A stretch of DNA of 64,000 nt from Kribbella sindirgiensis (GCF_004331435.1 NZ_SJKA01000006.1:310001-374000), one strand, 5' to 3'; counted from the first letter of the stretch, positions 16,205 to 24,811 are shown. Numbers and translations are program-made. The notes: a model not told the origin generated them from the sequence alone.

Positions 16205-16620
16205 GCCGCCTCGAAGCTGTGGACGGTACGCGTCGTGGTGACCTTCTCGTCATGGGTGAACGGGCGGCCCTCGAGGTTGAAGCTCCACGACACCGTCGGC
16301 GTGATTCGCAGGTACGGCGACGTACCGAACTGGCCGTCGCGCTCGACGAGCTCCGCCTCGCCGTAGATCCGGAGGTAGCGCGGGATCCACGGGCGCGTCG
16401 ACACCAGGTCGTCGACGACGAACGCGACCTTGGTCTGCCCGTCGCGGACGTTGCGGTACTTGCGGGTGCGGACCGGGTCGATCCCGCCGATGTACAGATG
16501 CGTCCCGTCGTACTCGAAACCGACCGGGACGGCGTCCGGCTGCCCGTCGCCCGCGACGGTGGCGAGGCGGCCCAGGGGCTGGGACCGCAGATAGGCGATC
16601 TCCGCTGCGCTGAACGACAT
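16201..16620 (-). CDS. PPOX-class F420-dependent enzyme (FDOR-B type)
   Basis: 139 residues, a small FMN-binding split-barrel protein of the F420-dependent group. Diagnostic stretches are LRSQPLGRLATVAGDGQPDA (N-terminal strand with the G-x-PD pattern), PVGFEYDGTHLYIGG, and KYRNVRDGQTKVAFVVDD. The ending WSFNLEGRPF is typical of this subgroup. ATG start with AGAGGAG at good distance. It is first gene of a two-gene operon with the Ddn-like protein, under a divergent region that contains a palindrome likely bound by the MarR regulator. The substrate is unknown. Confidence 0.9.
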   Translation of the reverse strand: MSFSAAEIAYLRSQPLGRLATVAGDGQPDAVPVGFEYDGTHLYIGGIDPVRTRKYRNVRDGQTKVAFVVDDLVSTRPWIPRYLRIYGEAELVERDGQFGTSPYLRITPTVSWSFNLEGRPFTHDEKVTTTRTVHSFEAA

Positions 16621-16637
16621 CGGATCTCCTCTGCTCG

Positions 16638-16674
16638 ATAGTTAACGGCATTGATAGTATGCGCCATTAACTAT
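16638..16674. promoter_or_regulatory. Candidate MarR operator
   Basis: Perfect 8-base arms ATAGTTAA (16638-16645) and TTAACTAT (16667-16674) separated by 21 bases that also hold GATAGT. It is AT-rich in a GC-rich genome and sits between the F420-enzyme operon and the MarR gene. A TTGATA / TATACA pair (15-base spacing) inside it could be the MarR promoter, so a bound MarR dimer would shut off both directions. Confidence 0.5.
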
Positions 16675-16688
16675 ACAGGCCATGTACC

Positions 16689-17219
16689 GTGAACAAGGTG
16701 AGCGAGACCGAAACGCCCCCGGAACGCGCCCGCTCCCGCGGCGGGCGATTCGCCGGGTTCGCGCAGGTCCACGGCGCCGGCGTGGACCCCGCGGAGCTGG
16801 ACGCGGCCGCCGGACTGGTGCAGGTCACCGGGATGGTTCAGGGCCTGTATGCGGGCATTTCCGAGCGGCACGACCTGACGCCGGTGCAGGCGAAGCTGCT
16901 GTGCGTCCTGCTCGACGGCCCCAAGGGCATGGCCGAGCTCGCGCAGTGTTTCGGGGTCGAGAAGGCCGCGCTGACCGGTCTGATGGATCGCGCCGAGAAG
17001 CGCGGCCTGGCGGAGCGTTCGCCGGTCCCGGGCGATCGGCGGGCCGTGCAGGTGACGCTGACCGATCCCGGCCGCCGCGCCGCGATCGCCTTCCACGCCG
17101 AGGTCGGCGAGGCCCTGAACGAGCTGATCGGGCACCTCAGCGACGCCGATCGGGAACATTTCCGGGCAGTGCTGGCCGGCATCATCACGAGGTGCCGCAC
17201 GTCACCATCCAGCTCCTGA
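16689..17219 (+). CDS. MarR-family transcriptional regulator
   Basis: 176 residues. The winged-helix core is LTPVQAKLLCVLLDGPKGMA, with recognition region CFGVEKAALTGLMDRAEKRG and wing LAERSPVPGDRRAVQVTLTD. GTG start. The TATACA element lies about 12 bases upstream, so the transcript may be almost leaderless. A second in-frame GTG three codons later is possible. The N-terminal 25 residues are a basic extension before the first helix. Divergent position and the palindrome in between point to control of the F420-dependent enzyme pair, probably derepressed by a small aromatic or electrophilic ligand (inference). Confidence 0.9.
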   Translation: MNKVSETETPPERARSRGGRFAGFAQVHGAGVDPAELDAAAGLVQVTGMVQGLYAGISERHDLTPVQAKLLCVLLDGPKGMAELAQCFGVEKAALTGLMDRAEKRGLAERSPVPGDRRAVQVTLTDPGRRAAIAFHAEVGEALNELIGHLSDADREHFRAVLAGIITRCRTSPSSS

Positions 17220-17263
17220 GCACCCAGCCGCCGCGGACAGCGCTTACCCCTACGATCGACAGG

Positions 17264-17365
17264 GTGTCCACCCCGCTGAGCAGCGAGGCCGTGCCTGGTA
17301 GTGCCGCGCCTACTGCGTGCCGAGCACCTGCTCGCTACGGCGCGGAACTACCAGGCACGGCCTGA
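17264..17365 (+). CDS. Putative 33-residue leader ORF of the AEC transporter
   Basis: A short reading frame starting GTG (17264) and ending TGA (17363-17365), one base before the ATG of the transporter. It encodes VSTPLSSEAVPGSAAPTACR and then 13 more residues ending PGTA. A TACGAT box 12 bases upstream of the GTG suggests a leaderless transcript. The coding region coincides with a long hairpin. The overlap of ORF, hairpin and downstream start suggests a translated leader controlling the transporter. There is no protein-level evidence, so it may be untranslated. Confidence 0.4.
   Translation: MSTPLSSEAVPGSAAPTACRAPARYGAELPGTA
17286..17363. repeat. 24-bp inverted repeat (long hairpin) before the AEC transporter
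   Basis: Arms 17286-17309 and 17340-17363 are complementary over 24 bases with one mismatch (core CCTGGTAGTGCCGCGC against GCGCGGAACTACCAGG). The 30-base loop contains a small hairpin of its own (GAGCA..TGCTC). It ends three bases before the transporter ATG and would bury the space where a ribosome-binding site should be. There is no T-tract, so a translational or attenuation role is more likely than termination. Confidence 0.75.
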
Positions 17366-17366
17366 C

Positions 17367-18293
17367 ATGTCCGCCGTCGTCGGTGCCTTCGCCGCGCTGG
17401 TCGCTGTGGCCGTGCTCGGGTACGTCGTCGGCGCCTTCGGCGTACTGCGGAAAGACGACGAGCTCGTCCTGTCCCGGCTGGCGTTCTTCGTGGCGACCCC
17501 GGCGCTGCTGTTCACGACCGTCGCGCGGGCGGACCTGAAGGCGATCTTCTCGGTGGTGCTCGTCACCAACCTGGTCAGCCTGTTCGTTGTGCAGGCGCTG
17601 TTCCTGTTGATCGCCGCGGTGATCTGGCGGCGGACACGGTCCCAGGCGACGATCGGCGTGCTCGCGTCGTCGTACGTGAACGCGGGCAATCTCGGCGTAC
17701 CGGTGGCGGCGTACGTGCTGGGGGACGGTGCGTTGGTGGCGCCGATCGTGCTGTTCCAGGTGCTGATCCTGGCGCCGGTGGCGTTCGCCGTACTGGACGG
17801 TGACCGGCAGGGGAGCGGGCGGCGGGTGTCGCTGCGGACCGTGGTCACGCGGCCCTTCCGCAATCCGCTGACGGTCGCGTCGCTGCTCGGCCTGCTGGTG
17901 TCGGTGCTCGGCGTGCGGTTGCCGGAGATCGTGATGCGCCCGATCGACCTGGTCGCCGCGGCAGCGGTCCCGGTCGCACTGGTGGCCTACGGCCTCAGCC
18001 TGAGCGCCGGCACAAAGGACTCGATCACCGTACGGCGAGACGTCGTACTAGCCGTCGCCCTGAAAACCTTCGTACAACCGCTGGCGGCGTACGCAATCGC
18101 CCGCTGGGCCCTGGACCTCCACGGCACGGCCCTCCTGGCCCCGACTCTCCTAGCCGCCCTCCCCACAGCCCAAAACGTCTACGTCTACGCAGTCCACTAC
18201 CGAGCCAGCCGCACCCTCGCCCGCAGCGCAGTCCTCCTCAGCACCCTGCTCTCAATCCCCACCATGATCCTCATAGCCGGCCTACTCACCTGA
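17367..18293 (+). CDS. AEC-family (auxin efflux carrier-like) permease
   Basis: 308-residue membrane transporter with about ten hydrophobic segments. The first is AFAALVAVAVLGYVVGAFGV. The family-typical N-A-G-N-L-G-V-P motif is present as YVNAGNLGVPVAAYVLG near residue 112, and LPTAQNVYVYAVHY is near the end. AEC carriers export or import small organic acids; the substrate is not predictable. I use ATG 17367, although no ribosome-binding site precedes it; instead a strong hairpin and a short ORF end there, suggesting translational coupling. The last 250 bases are extremely C-rich on the coding strand and differ from the 5' half. Confidence 0.88.
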   Translation: MSAVVGAFAALVAVAVLGYVVGAFGVLRKDDELVLSRLAFFVATPALLFTTVARADLKAIFSVVLVTNLVSLFVVQALFLLIAAVIWRRTRSQATIGVLASSYVNAGNLGVPVAAYVLGDGALVAPIVLFQVLILAPVAFAVLDGDRQGSGRRVSLRTVVTRPFRNPLTVASLLGLLVSVLGVRLPEIVMRPIDLVAAAAVPVALVAYGLSLSAGTKDSITVRRDVVLAVALKTFVQPLAAYAIARWALDLHGTALLAPTLLAALPTAQNVYVYAVHYRASRTLARSAVLLSTLLSIPTMILIAGLLT

Positions 18294-18394
18294 CCCCTGA
18301 GTGGCCCGTCTGCGACACAACCAAAGATGAACGTACCAAGTTTGGTTGCCTCCTCCGGGTGCCTCTGACGACCCTCGGATCTGGCAACAGTGCC

Positions 18395-18464
18395 GGTTAT
18401 CCCACCCTGTTGGGGGTTCTCTGGTGGTGTGCAAGGGGAGAACCCCAAACACGAGGGGATAACC
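18395..18464. terminator. Two-tier inverted repeat between convergent genes
   Basis: Outer arms GGTTATCCC (18395-18403) and GGGATAACC (18456-18464); inner arms GTTGGGGGTTCTC (18409-18421) and GAGAACCCCAAAC (18438-18450, one mismatch). Located between two convergent genes, it could act as a bidirectional terminator. It has no T-run and unusually regular nested symmetry, so a protein-binding element is also possible. Confidence 0.5.
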
Positions 18465-18507
18465 CCAGGCGGTGACTCCCAGCTCTGACCAGCGTCACAA
18501 GAGCGCT

Positions 18508-19200
18508 CTAGCGCATGGCTTTGAAGGCTTCTTCGGCTATGGGTTCTACCTGGTCTACTGCTACGCCTTCGTTGGCGGACTGGGCTATGACGGTGAGGGT
18601 GTTGGAGCCGCGGTAGCACTGGGTCGGGAGGTTGCCGGCGGCTTCGATGCAGGTGGAGTGGCCGATCTTCTTGATCTTGTCGGCGGTGGCGCCGGAGTCC
18701 GCGACGACCTTGTCGATGTCGACGCGGCCGCGGAGTGCGATCAGGACGTAGAAACGGTCGCCTTCGAGACTGCCGTACGCCTCGACCATGACCTTCTTGC
18801 CGTCGTTGATCCGGCTCAGCGCGTCCCGGGTCTGGTCGAGCTGGGCCTGACTGCGGATCTCGGGGTCGGTGATGCGGTCGAGGCCCGCGACCTTGGCCGG
18901 CGGGGTGATCGCCCGCTCCGCGTTCATTCGGCTGAGCGGTCCGAGACCCCACACGTACCCGAGCAGGGCCAGCACGATCAGCGCGACGACCGCACTGCCG
19001 ACAGTCACCCAAGGCCCGCGCACCTTGAACCGCCGCAAACCCTTCTTCGGCGGCTCGGCAGCCTTCGCCGCGACGGCCGTCGCTCCAGCGTCCTTGGCCG
19101 GGGCGGCGGTGGGTGCGTCGACGGCTGGGACCGGAGCCAGTTCGGTGGTGTCGTCGGTGGCCTGCTTCTTGGGGTCGGCCGGGTTGGTGGGATCGCTCAT
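18508..19200 (-). CDS. Single-pass membrane protein of unknown function
   Basis: 230 residues. ATG start chosen (GGAG seven bases upstream); a GTG directly before it is the alternative. Layout: a 50-residue Ala/Pro-rich cytoplasmic tail (residues 1-52), basic stretch KKGLRRFKVRGP, one membrane helix (VTVGSAVVALIVLALLGYVW, about 64-83), and an external domain of about 145 residues with two cysteines (STCIEAAGNLPTQC) that could form a disulfide. I do not recognise a family. It is monocistronic between two hairpin regions and lies downstream of valS on the same strand but separated by a terminator. Confidence 0.75.
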   Translation of the reverse strand: MSDPTNPADPKKQATDDTTELAPVPAVDAPTAAPAKDAGATAVAAKAAEPPKKGLRRFKVRGPWVTVGSAVVALIVLALLGYVWGLGPLSRMNAERAITPPAKVAGLDRITDPEIRSQAQLDQTRDALSRINDGKKVMVEAYGSLEGDRFYVLIALRGRVDIDKVVADSGATADKIKKIGHSTCIEAAGNLPTQCYRGSNTLTVIAQSANEGVAVDQVEPIAEEAFKAMR

Positions 19201-19300
19201 CACTTGGCTCCTCGGACGTCAGGGGCACGGGGTGCAGCGGTCGGCTCGGCCCGATGGTTCCACATCATGACAAACCGTAGTCGAACCTCCGAACACCCAA

Positions 19301-19330
19301 GCGCCCGCCTCCCCAGCAGGAGACGGGCGC
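19301..19330 (-). terminator. Rho-independent-type terminator of valS
   Basis: 12-base arms GCGCCCGCCTCC and GGAGACGGGCGC with one mismatch and a six-base loop, 12 bases beyond the valS stop. On the minus strand the stem is followed by TTGGGTGTT, a weak T-tract, as is common for high-GC actinobacterial terminators. Confidence 0.7.
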
Positions 19331-19342
19331 CTGTTCGTGTCA

Positions 19343-21883
19343 TCAGAGCGTAGCGACGACCTTGACCGTGTCGGAGTCGTCCGCGTGCCAGACGATCTCG
19401 CCGGTGATCCGGCCGGCGGCGCGCAGGTCCGGCTCGGCGCGCTCGGCCAGCGCCAGCCGGGCGGCCGGTCCGGTGACCTCGACCTTGGAGACCTCGGTCT
19501 TCATCGAGACCTTCTCCTCGGACTTCGCACCGCGGATCCCCGCGAGGACCTCGGAGACCGCGTCCAGGACCTCGGGCTCCTGCGCCGCGACCGCGAGGTC
19601 GCCGTCCGCCGTCGGCCACTGCGACGTGTGGATCGAACCTTCCTGCCACCACGACCAGACCTCTTCGGTCGCGAACGGCAGGTACGGCGCCAGCAGCCGG
19701 AGCTGAACCGACAACGCCACCGCCAGCGCCGCCTTCGCCGAGGCCGCGGCGGCTTCGCCCTGACCGCCGTACGCGCGCTCCTTGACCAGCTCGACGTAGT
19801 CGTCGCAGAACGTCCAGAAGAACCGCTCGCTGATCTCCAGCGCGCCGGTGTAGTCGTACCGGTCGAAGGCCGCCGTGGCGTCCTCGACGACCGACCGCAG
19901 CTTCTGGAGCATGGCCAGGTCGATGGGCTCGGTCACCGCGGCCGGGTCGATCGTGGTCGCCCCGAACCCGAGAACGAACTTCGACGCGTTCAGGACCTTG
20001 ATCGCGAGCCGGCGCCCGACCTTCATCTGCGACTCGTCGAACGGTGAGTCCAGCCCCGGCCGCGCCATCGCCGCCCGCCACCGGACCGCGTCTGAGCCGT
20101 ACTTGTCCAGGACTTCGGTCGGCAGAACCGCGTTGCCCTTGGACTTGGACATCTTCTTGCGGTCCGGGTCGACGATGAAGCCGGAGATCATCGCGACCCG
20201 CCAGGGCAGCACGCCGTTCTCGAACTGCGCGCGGACGACGCGGCTGAACAGCCAGGTCCGGATGATGTCGTGCGCCTGCGTGGCGAGGTCGGTCGGGAAG
20301 GTCCGCGCGAACAGGTCCGGGTCCCGCTCCCAGCCGCACGCGATCTGCGGTGTGAGGGAGGACGTCGCCCAGGTGTCCATCACGTCCGGGTCCGCCTCGA
20401 AACCACCCGGCTTGCCGCGCTGCGACTCGTCGTACCCACGCGGCGCCTGCGAGGTCGGGTCGATCGGCAGCTCGGCCTCGGACGGCAGCAGCGGGTGCTC
20501 GTAGTCCGGCTCGCCGTCCTGGTTCAGCGGGTACCAGACCGGGAACGGGACGCCGAAGTACCGCTGGCGGGAGATCAGCCAGTCGCCGTTCAGCCCCTCG
20601 ACCCAGTTCAGGTAGCGGTGCCGCATGTGCTCCGGGACCCAGGTGAGCTCGTTGCCGCGCTCGACGAACTCCTGCTTGAGCGTGGCGTCACGGCCGCCGT
20701 TCGTGATGTACCACTGCCGGGTGGCGACGATTTCGAGCGGCTTGTCGCCGTTCTCGTAGAAGTTCGCCATCCGCTCGGTCTTCCTCGGCTCGCCGTCGAG
20801 GTCGCCGCTGTCGCGGAGCTTCTGGACGATCAGCTCGCGGGCGCTGAACACGGTCTTCCCGGCGAGTTCGGCGTACAGCTCGGAGCCCTCGAGCCAGGCC
20901 GGGGTGTCGCGGAGCAGCCGGCCGTCGCGGCCGATGACCGTACGGACCGGGAGCTGCAGCTCACGCCACCACTGGATGTCGGTCTGGTCGCCGAACGTGC
21001 AGCACATCGCGATGCCGGCGCCCTTGTCCATCTCGGCGGCCGGGTGCGCGAGAACCGGGATCTCGACCCCGAACAGCGGCGACTTCACCGTCGTACCGAA
21101 CAGGTGCTTGTAGCGGTCGTCGTCCGGGTGTGCGATCAGCGCGACGACGGCCGGGATCAGCTCCGGCCGGGTGGTCTCGATGTAGATCGGGCCGTCGGCA
21201 CCGTGGAACGAGATCCGGTGGTAGGCGCCCGCGTACGACCGGGGTTCCATCTCGGCCTGCGCCACCGCGGTCTGGAACGTGACGTCCCACATCGTCGGCG
21301 CCTCGGCCAGGTACGCCTCGCCGCGGGCGAAGTTGCGCAGGAACGCGCGCTGCGACGTACGCCGGGAGTCCTCGGAGATCGTGGTGTAGAGGTACGACCA
21401 GTCGACGCTCAGGCCGACCTGGCGCCACATCGCCTCGAACGCCTGCTCGTCGATGTGCGTGAGCTCACCGCACAGGTCGACGAAGTTCTGCCGGGAGATC
21501 GGGACCTGCTTCTTCGGGTCCGGCTTGGCCGGCGGGGTGAAGTCCGGGTCGTAGGGCAGCGAGGGGTCGCACTTGACGCCGTAGTAGTTCTGGACGCGGC
21601 GCTCGGTGGGCAGGCCGTTGTCGTCCCAGCCGATCGGGTAGAAGACCTTCTTGCCGCGCATCCGCTGGTACCGCGCGACCAGGTCGGTGTGGGTGTAACT
21701 GAAGATGTGCCCGACGTGCAGCGACCCGGAGACCGTCGGCGGCGGCGTGTCGATGGAGTAGACATCGGCACGCTCGGCGGTGCGGTCGAAGGCGTAGGTC
21801 TGCTGCTCCTTCCATACGGCAGCCCACTTCTCCTCGAGACCGTCGAGGCTGGGCTTGTCTGGAACACGGGACGTCTGGCTCAT
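19343..21883 (-). CDS. valS: Valine--tRNA ligase, archaeal-type
   Basis: 846 residues, cytoplasmic class I synthetase that charges tRNA-Val. HIGH motif as HVGH at 56-59 and KMSKS at about 577-581 (KKMSKSKGN). The region after HIGH reads [19 protein letters not shown], the form found in archaeal-type ValRS and in some actinobacteria such as Nocardioidaceae, not the GxDHAGIATQ form of typical bacterial ValRS. The editing and anticodon-binding domains follow in order, with a short C-terminal region. The ATG giving [20 protein letters not shown] is the start. It is divergent from folC, 74 bases apart, whereas in many actinobacteria valS and folC run in the same direction. Confidence 0.96.
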   Translation of the reverse strand: MSQTSRVPDKPSLDGLEEKWAAVWKEQQTYAFDRTAERADVYSIDTPPPTVSGSLHVGHIFSYTHTDLVARYQRMRGKKVFYPIGWDDNGLPTERRVQNYYGVKCDPSLPYDPDFTPPAKPDPKKQVPISRQNFVDLCGELTHIDEQAFEAMWRQVGLSVDWSYLYTTISEDSRRTSQRAFLRNFARGEAYLAEAPTMWDVTFQTAVAQAEMEPRSYAGAYHRISFHGADGPIYIETTRPELIPAVVALIAHPDDDRYKHLFGTTVKSPLFGVEIPVLAHPAAEMDKGAGIAMCCTFGDQTDIQWWRELQLPVRTVIGRDGRLLRDTPAWLEGSELYAELAGKTVFSARELIVQKLRDSGDLDGEPRKTERMANFYENGDKPLEIVATRQWYITNGGRDATLKQEFVERGNELTWVPEHMRHRYLNWVEGLNGDWLISRQRYFGVPFPVWYPLNQDGEPDYEHPLLPSEAELPIDPTSQAPRGYDESQRGKPGGFEADPDVMDTWATSSLTPQIACGWERDPDLFARTFPTDLATQAHDIIRTWLFSRVVRAQFENGVLPWRVAMISGFIVDPDRKKMSKSKGNAVLPTEVLDKYGSDAVRWRAAMARPGLDSPFDESQMKVGRRLAIKVLNASKFVLGFGATTIDPAAVTEPIDLAMLQKLRSVVEDATAAFDRYDYTGALEISERFFWTFCDDYVELVKERAYGGQGEAAAASAKAALAVALSVQLRLLAPYLPFATEEVWSWWQEGSIHTSQWPTADGDLAVAAQEPEVLDAVSEVLAGIRGAKSEEKVSMKTEVSKVEVTGPAARLALAERAEPDLRAAGRITGEIVWHADDSDTVKVVATL

Positions 21884-21957
21884 GCGCACAATGTTAGTGG
21901 TTGTCAAGGGGTGCTCCGACCGGTTATCCACAGACCCCTCCTAGACTTGGCTTTCTG

Positions 21958-23316
21958 ATGAGCGACCTTTCCTTCGCCGAGGTATCGGCACGGCTCCAGC
22001 AGCGCTGGCCGGAGCACAAGATCGAGCCCACCCTGGAGCGCGTGCGGCGACTCGTCGAGCTGCTCGGCGACCCGCAGAAGGCCTACCCGGTGGTGCACCT
22101 GACCGGGACCAACGGCAAGACGTCCACGGCACGGATGATCGACACCCTGCTGCGCGAGACCGGGCTGCGGACCGGCCGGTTCACCAGCCCGCACCTGGAG
22201 TCGGTCCGGGAGCGGATCACGCTCGACGGCGAGCCGATCAGCGAGGAGCGCTTCGTCGGCGCGTACGAGGAGATCGCGCCGTACCTCGACGTCGTCGACG
22301 CCGAGCAGGAGCACCCGCTGACGTTCTTCGAGGTGATGACCGCGATGGCGTACGCCGTGTTCGCGGACGCCCCGGTCGACGTCGCGGTGATCGAGGTCGG
22401 CCTCGGCGGCAGCTGGGACTCCACCAACGTCGCCGACGGTGCGGTGTCGGTGATCACCCCGGTCGCGGTCGACCACGCGCACCTGCTGGGTGCGGATCCG
22501 GTCACCATCGCGGGCGAGAAGTCCGGCATCATCAAGCCCGGCGGTACGACGGTGATGGCGCAGCAGAGCCTGGAGGTCTTCGAGGTCCTGCTCCGCAAGG
22601 CTGCCGAGGTGGGCGCGCAGGTCGCCCGCGAGGGGATCGAGTTCGGCGTCGTCAGCCGGGCGCTCGCGGTCGGCGGCCAGGTCGTCTCGCTCAAGGGCCT
22701 CGGCGGCGAGTACGACGATCTGTTCCTCCCGCTGCACGGTGAGTACCAGGCGCACAACGCGGCCACCGCCGTCGCCGCGGTGGAGGCCCTGCTCGGCGCC
22801 AGTCCGGAGACCGAGGGCCGGGTCACCACCGAACTGCTGCAGGCCGGGTTCGAGCAGGTCACCAGCCCCGGCCGGCTCGAGGTCGTCCGGAACAGCCCGA
22901 CGATCGTCGTCGACGCCGCGCACAACCCGCACGGCGCGGAGGCGACCGCGGCCGCGGTGTCGGAGGCGTTCCAGTTCCAGCCGCTGATCGGCGTACTGGG
23001 CTGTATGAAGGACAAGGACGTGTACGGCGTCCTCGAGGCGTACGAACCGATCATGGAAACGGTCGTCTGCACCCGGAACAGCTTCGTCGAGCGGTCGATG
23101 CCGGCCGAGGAGCTGGGGCAGCTGGCCGCCGAGGTGTTCGGCGAGGAGCGCGTCCTGGTCCGCCCGCACCTGATCGACGCGATCGACGACGCGATCCGGC
23201 TCGCCGAGGAGGACGCGGTCGCGCTCGGGAGCGGCGGCGTACTGGTCACCGGCTCGGTCATCACCGCCGGCGAGGCGCGGGCGCTGCTGGTCCGCAAGGG
23301 CAAGGGCGAGCAGTGA
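21958..23316 (+). CDS. folC: Bifunctional folylpolyglutamate synthase/dihydrofolate synthase
   Basis: 452 residues. Adds glutamate to dihydropteroate and folates using ATP, in the cytoplasm. P-loop VHLTGTNGKTSTARM at about residues 47-60. The Mur-ligase-like middle is VIEVGLGGSWDSTNVADGAV with ITPVAVDHAHLLG. The C-terminal domain has IVVDAAHNPHGAEATAAAV. The ATG giving MSDLSFAEVSARLQQRWPEH is chosen because homology begins there; upstream in-frame codons are non-coding. The stop overlaps the GTG of the DUF4233 gene. It forms an operon folC-DUF4233-ndk, a conserved actinobacterial order. Confidence 0.95.
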   Translation: MSDLSFAEVSARLQQRWPEHKIEPTLERVRRLVELLGDPQKAYPVVHLTGTNGKTSTARMIDTLLRETGLRTGRFTSPHLESVRERITLDGEPISEERFVGAYEEIAPYLDVVDAEQEHPLTFFEVMTAMAYAVFADAPVDVAVIEVGLGGSWDSTNVADGAVSVITPVAVDHAHLLGADPVTIAGEKSGIIKPGGTTVMAQQSLEVFEVLLRKAAEVGAQVAREGIEFGVVSRALAVGGQVVSLKGLGGEYDDLFLPLHGEYQAHNAATAVAAVEALLGASPETEGRVTTELLQAGFEQVTSPGRLEVVRNSPTIVVDAAHNPHGAEATAAAVSEAFQFQPLIGVLGCMKDKDVYGVLEAYEPIMETVVCTRNSFVERSMPAEELGQLAAEVFGEERVLVRPHLIDAIDDAIRLAEEDAVALGSGGVLVTGSVITAGEARALLVRKGKGEQ

Positions 23317-23648
23317 GGTCGCTCGCGTCGATCGTGCTCGCGTTCGAGTCGGTCGTGCTCGCCCTCGTCACACCGGTGATGATCTCGGTCGCGGACATCC
23401 GTCCCGCGGTCGCGATTCCGGTCTGTCTCGGGCTCTTCGTACTCGCGTTGCTCGCGGCGGGCCTGCTCCGGTTCCAGGCCGGGTACGTCCTCGGTTCGCT
23501 GGTCCAGGTCGGCGCGGTCGGACTCGGCTTCGTCGTCCCGGTGATGTTCGTCCTCGGCGTCTTCTTCGCCGCCTTCTGGGTCGCCGCCATCGTCCTCGGC
23601 CGCCGCATCGAACACGCCAAGAAGGCACACCAGGCACAGACCGGTTAG
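23313..23648 (+). CDS. DUF4233 membrane protein
   Basis: 111 residues, four predicted membrane segments (SIVLAFESVVLALVTPVMIS; IPVCLGLFVLALLAAGLL; VGAVGLGFVVPVMFVLGVFF is the clearest). It matches the DUF4233 family, which in actinobacteria nearly always sits between folC and ndk. The function is unknown. GTG start overlapping the folC stop (GTGA), so it is translationally coupled. The end is a short basic cytoplasmic tail (GRRIEHAKKAHQAQTG). Confidence 0.9.
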   Translation: MRSLASIVLAFESVVLALVTPVMISVADIRPAVAIPVCLGLFVLALLAAGLLRFQAGYVLGSLVQVGAVGLGFVVPVMFVLGVFFAAFWVAAIVLGRRIEHAKKAHQAQTG

Positions 23649-23686
23649 GCTCATCCGCCCCGGCTATTTCGAGAGAGAGTTGACAG

Positions 23687-24097
23687 ATGTCGCAGCGCAC
23701 CCTGGTCCTGCTCAAGCCCGACACGGTCCGCCGTGGCCTGGTCGGTGAGGTGCTGGGCCGGTTCGAGGCCAAGGGGCTCCGGATCGTCGCCATGGACCTG
23801 CGCACGATCGACGGTGAGCTGGCCGACCAGCACTACGCCGAGCACGTCGAGAAGGCCTTCTACCCGCCGCTGCGGGACTTCGTCACCAGCGGCCCGATGG
23901 TCGCGCTGGTCCTCGAGGGCGACGAGGCGATCGAGGTCGTCCGCGCCCTGAACGGCGCCACCGACGGCCGCAAGGCCGCCCCCGGCACCATCCGCGGCGA
24001 CCTCTCCCTCTCCAACCGCGAAAACCTCGTCCACGGCTCCGACTCCGAAGAATCCGCCACCCGCGAAATCAAGATCTGGTTCCCCGACCTGCCGTGA
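23687..24097 (+). CDS. ndk: Nucleoside-diphosphate kinase
   Basis: 136 residues, normal length. It balances NTP pools by transferring the gamma-phosphate through a phosphohistidine. The catalytic histidine is H116 in RENLVHGSDS, and the N-terminal TLVLLKPDTVRRGLVGEV and the Kpn-loop region are intact. ATG start with GAGAGAG upstream. Its TGA overlaps the GTG of the following acetyltransferase. The 3' third is extremely C-rich on the coding strand. In most actinobacteria a short step leads from ndk to mreB; here about 11 kb intervene. Confidence 0.96.
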   Translation: MSQRTLVLLKPDTVRRGLVGEVLGRFEAKGLRIVAMDLRTIDGELADQHYAEHVEKAFYPPLRDFVTSGPMVALVLEGDEAIEVVRALNGATDGRKAAPGTIRGDLSLSNRENLVHGSDSEESATREIKIWFPDLP

Positions 24098-24735
24098 ACC
24101 CGTCGATGCTCCCCGACCCCACGGTCCTGCATCCGATGCCTGAGCAGCAGCGGGTCGTGCTGCTCAAGCCGCTGGTGAAGTCGCCGCTGATCGAGGTCGG
24201 GGAGTTCTCGTACTACGACGACCCGGACGACCCGACGGCGTTCGAGACCCGCAACGTGCTGTACCACTACGGCCCGGAGAAGCTGGTGATCGGGAAGTTC
24301 TGCGCGCTGGGTGAAGGCGTGAAGTTCGTCATGAACGGCGCCAACCACCGCATGGACGGCCCGTCGACGTACCCGTTCCCGATCATGGGCGGCTCCTGGG
24401 CCGAGCACTTCGACCTGATCACGGGCCTGCCCGGACGCGGTGACACCGTGATCGGGCACGACGTCTGGCTCGGATACCAGACGCTCGTGATGCCCGGCGT
24501 ACGGATCGGTCACGGCGCGATCGTCGCGTCCGGCTCGGTCGTCACCGGCGACATCCCGGACTACGGCATCGCCGGCGGCAACCCGGCCAAGCTCATCCGC
24601 CGCCGGTACGCCGACGCGGAGGTGGACCGGCTGCTCGAGCTCGCCTGGTGGAACTGGCCGCTCGAGCACCTCACCGCGAACGTCCGCACAATCATGTCCG
24701 GCACCGTCGACGATCTCGAGGCCGTGCGGCTGTGA
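24094..24735 (+). CDS. CatB-related (Vat/XAT) O-acetyltransferase
   Basis: 213 residues, left-handed beta-helix acetyl-CoA-dependent transferase. Hexapeptide repeats are seen in KLVIGKFCALGEGVKFVMNG and TVIGHDVWLGYQTLVMPGVR, then IGHGAIVASGSVVTGDIPDY and GIAGGNPAKLIRRRY. The catalytic His is probably in GANHRMDG. The family includes Vat streptogramin and CatB chloramphenicol acetyltransferases, but many chromosomal members have no known drug substrate, so resistance should not be assumed. GTG start overlapping the ndk stop; an ATG four codons later is an alternative. It is the last gene before the large LamG/RHS pair, with a small hairpin in between. Confidence 0.9.
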   Translation: MNPSMLPDPTVLHPMPEQQRVVLLKPLVKSPLIEVGEFSYYDDPDDPTAFETRNVLYHYGPEKLVIGKFCALGEGVKFVMNGANHRMDGPSTYPFPIMGGSWAEHFDLITGLPGRGDTVIGHDVWLGYQTLVMPGVRIGHGAIVASGSVVTGDIPDYGIAGGNPAKLIRRRYADAEVDRLLELAWWNWPLEHLTANVRTIMSGTVDDLEAVRL

Positions 24736-24771
24736 AAGGAAACTGAAAGCGCGGTCCCACATCCTCTGGGC

Positions 24772-24789
24772 GGGGTGATCTCTCACCCC
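24772..24789 (+). terminator. Small hairpin after the acetyltransferase
   Basis: Perfect 7-bp stem GGGGTGA / TCACCCC with a TCTC loop, 37 bases after the acetyltransferase stop and 23 before the TTG start of the next gene. No T-tract follows. It could be a weak terminator or part of the leader of the large secreted-protein gene. Confidence 0.4.
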
Positions 24790-24811
24790 ATGTGCTCAGG
24801 GAGGGGACCCC

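Noticed and set aside
21884..21957. A T-box or other riboswitch upstream of valS
   Set aside because: The 74-bp divergent region is too short and shows no T-box sequence or specifier stem.
24094..24735. Calling the CatB-related gene an antibiotic-resistance gene
   Set aside because: The Vat/CatB-type fold is clear but many chromosomal members have no drug substrate; there is no mobile context.
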